From Thermosipho japonicus (GTDB lineage: Bacteria; Thermotogota; Thermotogae; Thermotogales; Fervidobacteriaceae), in NCBI RefSeq assembly GCF_014201655.1, contig NZ_JACHEX010000004.1, positions 62,001 to 126,000 of the forward strand: 64,000 nucleotides of DNA, read 5' to 3'. Each line of letters opens with the position of its first letter. The first letter of the stretch is position 1. A model generated the notes under the pieces. It made no database searches. It worked only from the letters and a program-made list of their open reading frames with translations, and had not been told where the DNA came from. The position numbers and the translations under genes were made by a program. Below are positions 38,321 through 47,609 of the stretch, in pieces.

Positions 38321-39627
38321 TGAAAGTTGCACTGGTTCACTATAGAGCTGGTTTAATGGACGGAGTATCACTTGAAATGGAAAAATGGAAAAAGGTATTA
38401 AAAAGAATGGGGCATGAAGTTGATATAGTAGCAGGGAATAACAAAGAAGGTGTAGATGTTGTTGTTACATCGATTGGTTTTGAAAATCCAAAATATAGAT
38501 TAATAAATAAAAATGCTTTTGAAAGACTTGAAGATTTTGATATAAATGGATTATTGAATATAATTTTTGAAGAAAGTGATAAAGTTTATAATGACATTGT
38601 TCACGTTCTTAAAAAGTATGATGTAATTATTCCAAATAATATTTGGTCCTTAGGAGCTTTTTTGCCATCAGCGATTGCGCTCTTTAGATTTGCTAAAGAA
38701 CATTCAGAAAAATTATTCATAGGACATCATCACGATTTTTGGTGGGAGAGAGAATATTTTTTGAATTATACAGATGAAAAGATTAAAGAACTTTTAGAAA
38801 TGTATTGTCCTCCACTTGGTGATAATATAAAACATGTTGTGATAAATTCACTTGCTAGGAATGCTCTATATTTGAAAAAGAATGTTGAATCTACAATTGT
38901 ACCAAATGTAATGGATTTCAACGAACCTCTATTTACAAATGAAGATGTAAATTTAAAAATAAGAGATGCATATAATATATCTGAAAATTCGATTGTTCTA
39001 CTTCAGGCTACTAGAATAACAGAAAGAAAAGCAATTGAATTGGCAATTGAACTGGTTAATCAGATGTCAAAACTTTCTAAAAAATATGTTGGTAAAAAAT
39101 TATATAATGGGAAAATATTTAACGGAGAAATAGCTTTAGCATTTTCTGGAATGTGTGAAAGTGAAAATTATAAATACAAATTATTAGATTTGGCATTTAA
39201 ATATGGTATTCGTACAATAGATCTTTATCCTAATGTTGAGAATAAAATATGGACTTTTTGGGATTTGTATAGTGTTGCAGATGCTATTACATATCCATCT
39301 ATTCTTGAAGGTTGGGGGAATCAATTGCTAGAAGCAATTATTGTAAAAAAACCTATAGTTTTATTTGAATACAAAGTTTTTGAATCTGACATAAAAATGT
39401 CAGGACTAAAATATATAAGCCTTGGAAATAGTTATTTCAAAAAAGATGGTTTGGTTAATGTCGATGAAGGAATTGAAATAAAAGCTGCTGAAAAATTGTT
39501 TGAAATTTTGTTTGATAAAGAATCGTATGAAAAAACTGTAAATGAAAATTTTGAAATTGGTAAGAAATTTTATAGCTTGGAGAGTTTACAAAAAATTATT
39601 CAAGGTATTTTAAATGATAAAGTATAA
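38320..39627 (+). CDS. Glycosyltransferase (GT4-like, GT-B fold)
   Basis: This 435-residue cytoplasmic protein begins MKVALVHYRAGLMDGVSLEME, the usual first strand and glycine/aspartate turn of GT-B glycosyltransferases. It ends with a donor-binding region YPSILEGWGNQLLEAI, a variant of the ExxGxxxxEA motif of family GT4. The segment GHHHDFWWEREYF is distinctive. Its ATG shares one base with the ATPase stop (TGATG), so it is translationally coupled to the sugar transporter. It may use the imported sugar or make a related compatible solute, but no product can be named. Confidence 0.78.
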   Translation: MKVALVHYRAGLMDGVSLEMEKWKKVLKRMGHEVDIVAGNNKEGVDVVVTSIGFENPKYRLINKNAFERLEDFDINGLLNIIFEESDKVYNDIVHVLKKYDVIIPNNIWSLGAFLPSAIALFRFAKEHSEKLFIGHHHDFWWEREYFLNYTDEKIKELLEMYCPPLGDNIKHVVINSLARNALYLKKNVESTIVPNVMDFNEPLFTNEDVNLKIRDAYNISENSIVLLQATRITERKAIELAIELVNQMSKLSKKYVGKKLYNGKIFNGEIALAFSGMCESENYKYKLLDLAFKYGIRTIDLYPNVENKIWTFWDLYSVADAITYPSILEGWGNQLLEAIIVKKPIVLFEYKVFESDIKMSGLKYISLGNSYFKKDGLVNVDEGIEIKAAEKLFEILFDKESYEKTVNENFEIGKKFYSLESLQKIIQGILNDKV

Positions 39628-39656
39628 ATTTGATAAGGAAGGTGAATAGATAATAT

Positions 39657-40496
39657 ATGGAAGATGTTAAATTAGGAATTATAGAAAAATTAAAAGCTAT
39701 TTATGACCAATTAAAACCTGCTGAAAGAAAAATTGCAAGATATATTATCAACTATCCAGATGATGTAATACATCATTCGATAAGCGAATTATCTGAACTT
39801 GCAAAAGTAGGAGAAGCAACTATTTCCAGGATTAGTCGAAAACTTGGATATAAAGGGTTTCAAGCATTAAAAATAGAACTTGCAAAAGAACTTTCTTCGA
39901 TATCATTTGAAGAAACTAAAACTAATTCTGTAATTTCAGAAGTCATTGAATCATTGAACAAATTATCAAAGATTATAAATGAAAATGAAATAGAACAGAT
40001 CGCAAAAAAAGTAGTTGAATCAAATAAAATATTCTTTTTTGGTGTAGGTTCTAGTGGAGTAGTAGCTGAATATGGAGCATTATTATTTACAAGAAGTGGA
40101 TTCTTTGCAAATTATTATAACGATCCTCATATGCAGGTTATAAGTGCAGCAGGGATGGATAATAAAACAGTAGTTTTTGGGATTTCCTCAAGTGGAAATA
40201 TTAGAGATACAGTTAAATCTATGAAAGTTGCAAAAGATTCAAAAGCATTTACTGTTGCTATAACAGGAGGGTATGAATCGAAAATTACTGAAGTTGTGGA
40301 TAAAACTCTCTATATTCCTCCTGCTGGATTAGAACGCGGTATGCCAAAAATTTCTCCGATTGTTTCTCAAATTTCAATTCTTCATATGATTTTTGAAGAA
40401 GTTTTATCTTTGAAAAAAGAAGCTATAGAAATTATTAAAAAGGCTAACACAACTTTAAAAACGAAAAAATATTTAAGTAAAAATGAAAAAATTTAA
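39657..40496 (+). CDS. RpiR-family transcriptional regulator
   Basis: This 279-residue regulator has an N-terminal RpiR helix-turn-helix (LKPAERKIARYIINYP, then ISELSELAKVGEATISRISRKLGYKGFQ). The C-terminal SIS sugar-phosphate domain shows FFFGVGSSGVVAEYGALLF and FGISSSGNIRDTVKSM. It ends the ABC/glycosyltransferase operon and is the likely local regulator, sensing a sugar phosphate. Start ATG 39657; AAGGTGA-like sites lie 10-15 bases upstream. Confidence 0.92.
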   Translation: MEDVKLGIIEKLKAIYDQLKPAERKIARYIINYPDDVIHHSISELSELAKVGEATISRISRKLGYKGFQALKIELAKELSSISFEETKTNSVISEVIESLNKLSKIINENEIEQIAKKVVESNKIFFFGVGSSGVVAEYGALLFTRSGFFANYYNDPHMQVISAAGMDNKTVVFGISSSGNIRDTVKSMKVAKDSKAFTVAITGGYESKITEVVDKTLYIPPAGLERGMPKISPIVSQISILHMIFEEVLSLKKEAIEIIKKANTTLKTKKYLSKNEKI

Positions 40497-40661
40497 ATAA
40501 TGAAAAATAGAAAATTAAATTTTATTTTTTATAATTAAACTCTTTCTAATATAGCAGCATCTGGAGAACTTTAACTATATGTTCTTGGATGTTGTTCTTT
40601 TCAGTATTAAAAAGCGATTAAAGGCAATGGTGCTTTATTAAGTTAAGAATTAGGATCTTTT

Positions 40662-41876
40662 TTAATTTGTTTTTATTTTATTTAAAAATACTAGACTTAG
40701 AAGTATAAAAACTGAAACTGACAAAAATATTATTTCATAACCGGTAATTTTCAATATAATTCCAATAATTAATGGTAGAGTAGCTGTTACGATATTTAAT
40801 GCTCCTGAAATACCTACGTATAATGCACGGTTTTCACTATTGCTTATTTCTATTAATAGCCCTTCAAATGACATTTGTCTAGCACTTAAAGTGAATCCTG
40901 AAATTAGAAAAACAATAGAATAAATCTTTGAGGAAAAATTACTTAAAATTAATGCAAGAATCGGTGTAATACTTCCAATCATAACACAATATTTTAGAAC
41001 GTTTTTAAATCCTTTGTTATGCAATAATTTTTTCCAAAGGAAACTAGCTAAAATAATTCCAAACATTTGCAAAAACAAAAAATTTCCAACAATTTTATTA
41101 TCTAAAGCGAATGAATTTTTTGCTAGAGTGACATAAAACGGAATAATAATTAGCCCAAAACCGGTAAGATTATTGAAAATAACATAATTTAGTAAATTTT
41201 TATCATTTAAAATATATTTTGGGATATTTTTAAAGATATTAATAAATGAGGGGAATTTCTTATGAAATGCTATTTTTTCTTCTTCAATTAACCAAAAACC
41301 AATTGAAGCAATAAAAAGTGAAAAAGAAGAAATATAAAACATAACAGCATAGTTAACAGGATATCCAAAGGCATTTAGTACAATTTTTGCGGTAAAAGCT
41401 CCTGTTAAGGCAAAAATACTTCTTAGTATTTGTCTAGTGCTCATAAATTTTCTTAGATTTTCTTTTGAAATTGATTTTCCAAGTAAGTCAGTATAGCTGA
41501 CACCTGCAAAAACTCCACTAAAAGAAAAAATTGTAAGGCCAAGAATTGTAAAAAGTAAAACAAATTTATTTGAAAAATGTACTGAAAGAACAAGAGCAAT
41601 TAGAAAAAGTGAAGAAATTCTAAGATATATTCCAATTAAAAGATATGGTTTTTTTAGAGGCTTTGAAACTAATAAACTAGCAAATAAAAGTTGAGCTATA
41701 AGGGGAATTCCAACTGTTATACCTGTTACAAGTCCAACAATAAATTCAGAACCACCGGCTTTTAAAATCAGTGATGGAACAACTGTATTTATTTCAATAA
41801 AAGAGGAAGCAAAAGCAAGAAATATAGCATGCCATATAAAAGCAAAGAAGTTTTTTCTTTCAATATTTATTTTCAT
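40662..41876 (-). CDS. MFS transporter
   Basis: This 404-residue membrane protein has about twelve hydrophobic segments in two halves separated by a charged loop (EEEKIAFHKKFPSFINIFK). It starts FFAFIWHAIFLAFASSFIEIN, and the helix 2-3 loop contains SKPLKKPYLLIG in place of the usual RxGRR. The transported compound is unknown. ATG 41876 follows AGGAGGAATT. It stands alone, convergent to the RpiR gene. The 165-base gap between the two contains nothing I recognise. Confidence 0.85.
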   Translation of the reverse strand: MKINIERKNFFAFIWHAIFLAFASSFIEINTVVPSLILKAGGSEFIVGLVTGITVGIPLIAQLLFASLLVSKPLKKPYLLIGIYLRISSLFLIALVLSVHFSNKFVLLFTILGLTIFSFSGVFAGVSYTDLLGKSISKENLRKFMSTRQILRSIFALTGAFTAKIVLNAFGYPVNYAVMFYISSFSLFIASIGFWLIEEEKIAFHKKFPSFINIFKNIPKYILNDKNLLNYVIFNNLTGFGLIIIPFYVTLAKNSFALDNKIVGNFLFLQMFGIILASFLWKKLLHNKGFKNVLKYCVMIGSITPILALILSNFSSKIYSIVFLISGFTLSARQMSFEGLLIEISNSENRALYVGISGALNIVTATLPLIIGIILKITGYEIIFLSVSVFILLSLVFLNKIKTN

Positions 41877-42071
41877 ATAATTCCTCCTCCTATTTTTGAT
41901 GAAAAAATTATATCATATAGTTTAAGAAATATTTTTACAATTTAGGATTTATAATTAAAAAAATCTTTTGAACTTCTATTATTTGCACTTATCTTCTTTT
42001 TTTTATTCTTAAATATTTAACTATAGTTATGTTATGATATTACCACATCTGTATGGGAGGAGGGGTTAGTT

Positions 42072-43007
42072 ATGAAAAAGTTATTAGTGATTTTTGCTAT
42101 TCTTCTATCTATTTCATTATTATTTGCTGGTGAATACTACATTGTTCAAAAAGGGGATACTTTGTCAAAAATTGCAAAAGAAACTGGTTTAACAGTTGAA
42201 GAGTTGGTAAAATATAATAATCTTAAAAATCCTGATTTGATAATAGTAGGTCAAAGATTAAGATTAACTCCTCAATATACGCAAAAAGATCTAAATGAAC
42301 AATTAGTAATGGCTGCTCTATGGTATCAAAACGCAGGAGAAGCGCGAGCGATTGCATATCAAGCATATAATTTTGCAAAAATTCTTTATGATATGGATTT
42401 AAAAGAAGAGTCGACTTTAAAACGGGCAGTAATTGTTGATGTTGATGAGACAGTACTTGATAATTCTCCATATGATGCTGGAACAATTGATACAAATAAT
42501 GCTTATCCAATTGGTTGGAATGAATGGTGTGAAGCAAAACTTGCTACACCTATTCCAGGAGCATTAGAATTTCTAAATTATGTAGCAAAAAACAATGGAG
42601 AAGTATTTTACATAACTAATAGAAGCGATAGTTTGAAAAAAGCAACTATTGAAAACCTTAAAAATCTTGGTTTTCCATTTGCGGATGAAAAGCATGTATT
42701 AACTAAATCTACAACTTCTGACAAAGAGCCAAGGAGAAAAATGGTAGCAGAAAATTACAGAATAGTTCTTCTTATTGGTGATAATTTGAACGACTTTTCA
42801 TCTGTATTTAGGCATAAGACAACATCTGAAAGAAATGAACTTGTAGACGAAATGAAAGATAAATGGGGGACAAAATTTATAATACTTCCGAATCCAATCT
42901 ATGGAGATTGGGAAGGAGCAGTATATAACTATAATTGGGGAATGTCTCCTGAAGAAAAGAGTAAGGTAAGAAAAGAGAATCTTATAAGATGGAGACCTCA
43001 AAAATAA
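42072..43007 (+). CDS. Exported LysM-HAD acid phosphatase (class IIIB, P4-type) fusion
   Basis: This 311-residue protein has a signal peptide (1-19), then a LysM domain at about 21-66 (EYYIVQKGDTLSKIAKETGL, then LVKYNNLKNPDLIIVGQRL), which binds peptidoglycan glycan strands. A class IIIB acid phosphatase domain follows, with the HAD motif DVDETVLDNS at 123-132 (nucleophile Asp123), ITNRSD and GDNLNDF. P4-type enzymes release phosphate from nucleotides outside the cell and are usually lipoproteins. Here a LysM domain appears to do the anchoring instead, and no lipobox cysteine is seen. ATG 42072 follows GGAGGAGGGG. A strong terminator follows the gene. Confidence 0.9.
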   Translation: MKKLLVIFAILLSISLLFAGEYYIVQKGDTLSKIAKETGLTVEELVKYNNLKNPDLIIVGQRLRLTPQYTQKDLNEQLVMAALWYQNAGEARAIAYQAYNFAKILYDMDLKEESTLKRAVIVDVDETVLDNSPYDAGTIDTNNAYPIGWNEWCEAKLATPIPGALEFLNYVAKNNGEVFYITNRSDSLKKATIENLKNLGFPFADEKHVLTKSTTSDKEPRRKMVAENYRIVLLIGDNLNDFSSVFRHKTTSERNELVDEMKDKWGTKFIILPNPIYGDWEGAVYNYNWGMSPEEKSKVRKENLIRWRPQK

Positions 43008-43041
43008 TTTTAATAAAAGATAAAATATATTAATAATGAAA

Positions 43042-43070
43042 GGGCTTTGGTATTCTACCAAAGCCCGTTT
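43042..43070 (+). terminator. Intrinsic terminator after the LysM-phosphatase gene
   Basis: A perfect 11-bp stem (GGGCTTTGGTA / TACCAAAGCCC) with a 3-nt loop is followed by GTTTTTG. Confidence 0.93.
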
Positions 43071-43129
43071 TTGTTTATACTATGGCATAAAATGATTATA
43101 CAATTACAAAATTTTTTGAACAAAACAAA

Positions 43130-43155
43130 TGCAATATAAGAAACATTATATTGCA
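43130..43155. repeat. 26-bp dyad repeat, copy 1
   Basis: TGCAATATAA-N6-TTATATTGCA is a perfect 10-bp inverted repeat. The same dyad with the same spacing occurs at 47610-47635. The remaining gap to 43516 is AT-rich and holds no gene I can support. Confidence 0.75.
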
Positions 43156-43516
43156 GTTCCAATTCCTTCTTGTATGTGTTTTATTGTTCTATAATAAAAA
43201 AATTTTGGCAGGTATATCCCTTTTTTATGTTTTAATTTAACCTATTTTTATATTAGCCATGGTCTGAATAATTTTAAACAATATTAGTACATCCTACGTA
43301 CTTTTAAATCTATTTACATTAATTAACTGATAATCATATACTTCGTTGAAATACGGGATGTCATAAGTTCTTGAATAACTGTTACAATGCATATTAAAAA
43401 AAGTAAGAAAATCAAACATATTTGGAAAAATAAAAAAATTGCTATATAATCTAACAGATAATGAAAAATAAATGAATCTTTCCTACAAAATCTGTAAAGT
43501 ACATGGAGGTATTTAC

Positions 43517-43918
43517 ATGAATTATTTTTACTTTGATATCGACAAAATAATGCCAAGTCAACTTTATATTTCAAAAGAAAAACTCAAAAATGTAATGAGA
43601 CATATAAAAAATAAAGGTTTTAATAACCTTGACCCTGTTCCTATTAAAAAAATTAATGATATTATTTTTTATACAGATGGTCACACAAGGGCATATGCCC
43701 TCTGGAAAATGGGGTTTAAAAAAGTTAAAGTAGAATGGGAAACAGAAGAACTTGATTGGGAACTTTATTTAATTTGCATAGACTGGTGTAAAAACGAAAA
43801 AATAAGTAACATTTCACATTTAAAAGTTATTTCACATAATCAATACAAAAAATGGTGGATAAAAAGGTGTGAAGACATGCATAAACTTTTATATTCTTCT
43901 CCTCATAAGTTGAAATAG
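43517..43918 (+). CDS. ParB-like nuclease-domain small protein
   Basis: This 133-residue protein contains FYTDGHTRAYALWKMG, the ParB/sulfiredoxin-type motif (DGHxR) of the ParB N-terminal fold. It is preceded by a PVPIKKINDI strand and an N-terminal IMPSQLYISKEKL helix. No helix-turn-helix or partner ParA is present, so it is not a partition protein. Stand-alone ParB-fold proteins of this length occur in Firmicutes as uncharacterised genes. I chose ATG 43517 behind GGAGGTATT. A strong terminator follows. It lies inside the segment bracketed by the two 26-bp dyads. Confidence 0.75.
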   Translation: MNYFYFDIDKIMPSQLYISKEKLKNVMRHIKNKGFNNLDPVPIKKINDIIFYTDGHTRAYALWKMGFKKVKVEWETEELDWELYLICIDWCKNEKISNISHLKVISHNQYKKWWIKRCEDMHKLLYSSPHKLK

Positions 43919-44023
43919 TAATGTTATATTTTTCTTAAAGAACTTTTCGTACTCTTAAGAAATTTAGTAGAACTTTACAAGGTAAAAATGATCTGTAGAT
44001 AGTGCATAATCTATTTAGTTATT

Positions 44024-44060
44024 AAAAACTCCATGGGTTGTCCAACTCATGGAGTTTTTT
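44024..44060 (+). terminator. Intrinsic terminator after the ParB-like gene
   Basis: Arms AAAAACTCCATG and CATGGAGTTTTT enclose an inner GTTG/CAAC pair. This is a strong, A/T-flanked bidirectional hairpin ending in a T run. Confidence 0.9.
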
Positions 44061-44185
44061 ATTTAAAGAAGGGGGGGCAAATCCATAACAAGCAATTTCT
44101 TTTTTGGATCATTTAACCGCTTTTTATTTTCAATCAGTAAGAATATAAATTTTGATGAATTATTTGTTATCATTTAATATAAAAG

Positions 44186-44194
44186 TGATATAAT
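44186..44194 (+). promoter_or_regulatory. Extended -10 promoter
   Basis: TGATATAAT, a perfect TGnTATAAT element, lies 21 bases before the ATG at 44216. Confidence 0.6.
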
Positions 44195-44215
44195 AAATTA
44201 TAAGGAGGTGACATT

Positions 44216-45040
44216 ATGAAGAAAAGAATTGTGATTTTCTTTTTAATAATCATAGTAATTCAAGCTTTCTCATTACCATTTTTAAACATTAGACCAAAAC
44301 ACGAGGAAGGCCCTTTTGTTGAATTTACTTCTCTAGGATATGCTTTTAAAAATTCGGAAATTTTGACACAGCCTCTACTTGATATATTAGGTATTTTTAA
44401 CTTAAATTACAGATATTATGTTAATAATAATGGAGTTTTTTCAACACAGAACTATTTCATAGATCCATTCTTCGTTTCTAGAGTATACATGAACGAACCA
44501 ATTGAAGGTACTCCTACCTATATTTTCGCAACGAGAAATTATTATTTTTCGAATTATTATCTTCTTGATAGAATTTCAATTAAATCTTATTTTGAAATGA
44601 TTTTTCCAGGGATAACAGACTTTTCAGATTGTGTTTTTGCTATAGTGCCTAGAGGATTTATCAATGTTGGTTATTTTGTTTTAGACAAAATAGAAATTTT
44701 TAGCTCGCTAGAAGGTGGAGTTATACTTAATTTAATTACATCATCTAGGACTAAAGATATTAATTGGGATAATTTTATTCAGGAATTAAGGCAAGAATCA
44801 ATTTATTCTACCTTTAAATTTGGGGTCTCTTGGTATTATGATAATTATTCTGGAATCGAAGTCGGATATAGGTTATTTTTATGGGGAAAGGAAAGTCCTT
44901 TGAGATTTATCCAAGGATTTACTATAACTGACTGGATTTATAATTATATCAGTTACACTTTATATACTGAAAACAGCCAAGAAATATTTATCCCATTTAT
45001 AACTACAGATTACTACATTAGTTTTTCTACAAAATTCTAA
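44216..45040 (+). CDS. Exported protein, possibly an outer-membrane beta-barrel
   Basis: I do not recognise this 274-residue protein. It has a signal peptide (KKRIVIFFLIIIVIQAFS) and then many alternating polar/aromatic stretches (NYRYYVNNNGVF, YSTFKFGVSWYYDNYSGIEVGYRLFLWG) of the kind found in beta-barrel proteins. It ends in a C-terminal phenylalanine after YYISFSTKF, as outer-membrane barrels often do. Thermotogales have such barrels in their outer toga. It has its own extended -10 promoter and GGAGGTGA site, with terminators on both sides, so it is monocistronic. Confidence 0.6.
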   Translation: MKKRIVIFFLIIIVIQAFSLPFLNIRPKHEEGPFVEFTSLGYAFKNSEILTQPLLDILGIFNLNYRYYVNNNGVFSTQNYFIDPFFVSRVYMNEPIEGTPTYIFATRNYYFSNYYLLDRISIKSYFEMIFPGITDFSDCVFAIVPRGFINVGYFVLDKIEIFSSLEGGVILNLITSSRTKDINWDNFIQELRQESIYSTFKFGVSWYYDNYSGIEVGYRLFLWGKESPLRFIQGFTITDWIYNYISYTLYTENSQEIFIPFITTDYYISFSTKF

Positions 45041-45296
45041 GTATGATTCTTAAACGAACCTTCCTTTAACCCATCAAATATACTTAGTTGTGGATTGCTA
45101 TTTTAATAAATACAACAATATTTTATAAAGTTTCTAAAATAAATGGAATTTTGTAGATTCTTATATATTGTGGGTTTCATTTGTTGGTATTTTAAATAAA
45201 TCTTGCTATAGCCCTTTTGAATTAATAGCTTTAATTTATTGTATGTTTCAAAATAAAATTAAAGGTTCAATAATCCCTTTATTTATACTAATTAAC

Positions 45297-45333
45297 AAAA
45301 ACGCCTTTATTTTCAAAAATAAAGACGTTTTTT
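45297..45333. terminator. A/T-rich terminator-like hairpin
   Basis: AAAAACG-C-CTTTATTTT pairs with AAAATAAAG-A-CGTTTTT (one mismatch) and works in either direction. It separates the 44.2-kb gene from the reverse-strand MFS remnant. Confidence 0.65.
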
Positions 45334-45440
45334 GATAATATATATATCTATTTACATATTAGCCTAAAAAACACGCCTTATTTTTAAATATAAACGGTCT
45401 TTCGGAATGCTAACTATCTATAAAAACATTCTTATCTATT

Positions 45441-46050
45441 CTAATTTTCTTTAAAAATTAAAATAATCATTAATTCTAAAATATTAGAAATAAGTATAAG
45501 TAAAAAGTCAAAAAATATTTCAAAATATTGTTCAAGAAGTCCAATTAGATATAAAGTTCCACCTGAATAAAGAGAAGTGATGGATGATGCTAAAAAACAA
45601 TAACCACTTCTTATAACCAAATTTTTCTGGCATTTTTGTAAAAAAATCTTCCGATAAACAAACTTAAGCACAAAATTAAATGAAAATTGCTAATCTTGAA
45701 ACACTAAAACTTCTTACTTCATGTAAAAACACAGAAATCTATGAAGAAAAGTTCATTTCATAGCTAGCATAGAAGAATAGTACTAAAATCAAAATTACAA
45801 GTGAAAAATTTATAGGATTTTTAAAAGGCATTTGTTCTTTAACATATTCAGAATGGATTCTTTTATGGTATTTTTTATCAAATAAAGAAAAAAATGGCAG
45901 CAAATTTGTTATAAACCAATTGCAAAAGTAGACAATACTATAATAAAAACTTTCTCCTATATTTTTTGTAAAAGTCTTATTTAAGAAGATAGTTTTATTT
46001 ATAAAATTAACGAAAGACTCTGGTAATAGAAATTAATTAATAGATCGTAG
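45441..46050 (-). pseudogene. Degenerate MFS transporter remnant
   Basis: Pieces in different minus-strand frames read as a major-facilitator protein: LLPFFSLFDKKYHKR near the start, FKNPINFSLVILILVLFFYASYEMNF, the loop FIGRFFTKMPEKFGYKKW, and SGGTLYLIGLL, ending at 45441. Multiple stops and frame changes are needed, and the N-terminal half is missing. The remaining sequence from 45041 to 46228 holds no other gene I can support. The protein would have been a sugar or drug exporter; the substrate is unknown. Confidence 0.7.
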
Positions 46051-46172
46051 ATTGCAACAAAATAAAATCAGATAATGATATTTCCATATTCTTTTTGGTG
46101 ATTGTAGAATTATTATGATTATGTTAGCTATGTTTAAAATACCTCTGCTTCTGGGAAATAAACACATAATTG

Positions 46173-46189
46173 TTTCCTTTTAATAAGGA
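46173..46189. repeat. TTTCCTTT-AAGGA dyad, copy 1
   Basis: TTTCCTTTTAATAAGGA lies 40 bases downstream of the DUF4143 gene end. Confidence 0.5.
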
Positions 46190-46205
46190 CAATTATTCGA
46201 ATATA

Positions 46206-46224
46206 TTTCCTTTATAAAAGGAAA
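46206..46224. repeat. TTTCCTTT-AAAGGAAA dyad, copy 2
   Basis: TTTCCTTTATAAAAGGAAA is a near-perfect dyad followed by TTTTTT. It could also act as the terminator of a + strand transcript. Confidence 0.55.
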
Positions 46225-46228
46225 TTTT

Positions 46229-47509
46229 TTATGATAGAAGCCACTTCCATATAGGTAAAACTTTAATTTTTTTACCGTCAATTTCTAATGTATCTTCTTG
46301 TTCATATGTTAATACATTTAAATTATCTATATTTAAATATTTAGCTGCCGACAATATTCCTTTAATCTCTCTCGATTTATTTTTTTCGTTTAACTCCCAA
46401 GTTACTTGATATGCTACTAGCAAATTGTCTTTTTTAGCAATAAAATCACACTCACTTTTCTCATAAAAATAAAATATTTCAAAACCTTTTCTTTTTAACT
46501 CAATATATACAATATTTTCTAAAATTCTTCCATAATCTTCCGAAGTTACTTTTTTTGCAAGACCATGGTCAACGAGGTAAATTTTCACAGGATTTCTTAC
46601 TCGCTTATATGAAGATTCAGAGAATTTTCTTACTTCATAAACAAGCATACTATTAAGAAAATATTTATAATAAGCATATAAACTATCTTTAGAAAATGGA
46701 ATAAGTTCTTTATAGTGTTTATAAAAACTATGCAGTGAAAATCTAGTGGAAAATGATGAAAATAACTTATCCCAGAGAGCATCAAGTAACTGAATATTTT
46801 TAATTTGATATCTTTCAACTATATCTCTAAAATACATTGAATTAATATATTCCTTTAAAATTTTCTTCTTATCAAATTCGTTTTCTAAAAAAGACAATTC
46901 AGGTAACCCTCCAAATTTGAGATAATCTATAAATAATTTTTTAATAATTATTTTGTTTTCTCCATAAACTAATTGCGAAGGATCAAGATTATTAGTTTTT
47001 AAAGACACAAACTCTTTGAATGAAAAAGGTAAAATTTCAATACTCCAAGAACGTCCTCTAAGAGAAGTATGAATTTCATAAGGAGTGATCTTTGAAGAAG
47101 AACCTGCACAAAAAACTGTAATATTATTTCTTTCTATTAATCTTCTAACATATTTTTCCCACGAAGGAACATTTTGAATTTCATCGAATAAGAATATAAC
47201 TTTATCATTATTTAAACAGTTAGGTTTTAATTCAAAGAATGCTTCTTTGATTTTTTCTAAATCTTCAGGTTGAAGATCATTAAGTCTCTCATCTTCAAAA
47301 TCTATATATAAAGCATTATTAGAATTTTTTTTATATATGTCAAGAAGAATATAACTTTTTCCACTTCTTCTAACTCCGTATAAAATTACAGCCTTTTTTA
47401 AGTATTTTAAATCAGGCAAATTTATGTTTCTAGGAAAAATATAGTCGAGTTTAGAAATGAAATTTTCATTCTCAATAATAATTTCTTTTAAAATTTCTGA
47501 TGATACCAT
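46229..47509 (-). CDS. AAA ATPase with DUF4143 (AAA_14 family)
   Basis: This 426-residue ATPase is of the AAA_14/DUF4143 type, common in archaea and thermophilic bacteria and of unknown cellular role. Walker A is GVRRSGKSYILLD (about 44-56) and Walker B is VIFLFDEIQNVPSWEKYVRRL; sensor-like CAGSSSK follows. The C-terminal half carries the DUF4143 region with YFYEKSECDFIAKK, a D-x10-ExK-like nuclease-fold stretch (ECDFIA then QVTWEL). ATG 47509 follows GGGGTGAG. The TTTCCTTT dyad is repeated at both flanks. These genes are often mobile and strain-variable. Confidence 0.88.
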   Translation of the reverse strand: MVSSEILKEIIIENENFISKLDYIFPRNINLPDLKYLKKAVILYGVRRSGKSYILLDIYKKNSNNALYIDFEDERLNDLQPEDLEKIKEAFFELKPNCLNNDKVIFLFDEIQNVPSWEKYVRRLIERNNITVFCAGSSSKITPYEIHTSLRGRSWSIEILPFSFKEFVSLKTNNLDPSQLVYGENKIIIKKLFIDYLKFGGLPELSFLENEFDKKKILKEYINSMYFRDIVERYQIKNIQLLDALWDKLFSSFSTRFSLHSFYKHYKELIPFSKDSLYAYYKYFLNSMLVYEVRKFSESSYKRVRNPVKIYLVDHGLAKKVTSEDYGRILENIVYIELKRKGFEIFYFYEKSECDFIAKKDNLLVAYQVTWELNEKNKSREIKGILSAAKYLNIDNLNVLTYEQEDTLEIDGKKIKVLPIWKWLLS

Positions 47510-47528
47510 AATTACTCACCCCTAAAAA

Positions 47529-47537
47529 ATTATAGCA
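47529..47537 (-). promoter_or_regulatory. Extended -10 promoter of the DUF4143 gene
   Basis: On the minus strand TGCTATAAT is a perfect extended -10 element, directly downstream of the TTTTCCTTT dyad at 47540-47560. Confidence 0.6.
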
Positions 47538-47539
47538 TA

Positions 47540-47560
47540 TTTTCCTTTAAAAAAGGATAA
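47540..47560. repeat. TTTTCCTTT-AAAGGATAA dyad, copy 3
   Basis: This dyad occupies the -35 position of the DUF4143 promoter and is the third occurrence around this gene, so it could be an operator. Confidence 0.55.
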
Positions 47561-47609
47561 TTTTATTATTTTATTTCTTTTTTCGAAGGAAATATTTATC
47601 AAAAATAAA

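Noticed and set aside
43517-43918. Plasmid or chromosome partition ParB
   Set aside because: It has only the ParB-fold core, no helix-turn-helix and no ParA neighbour.
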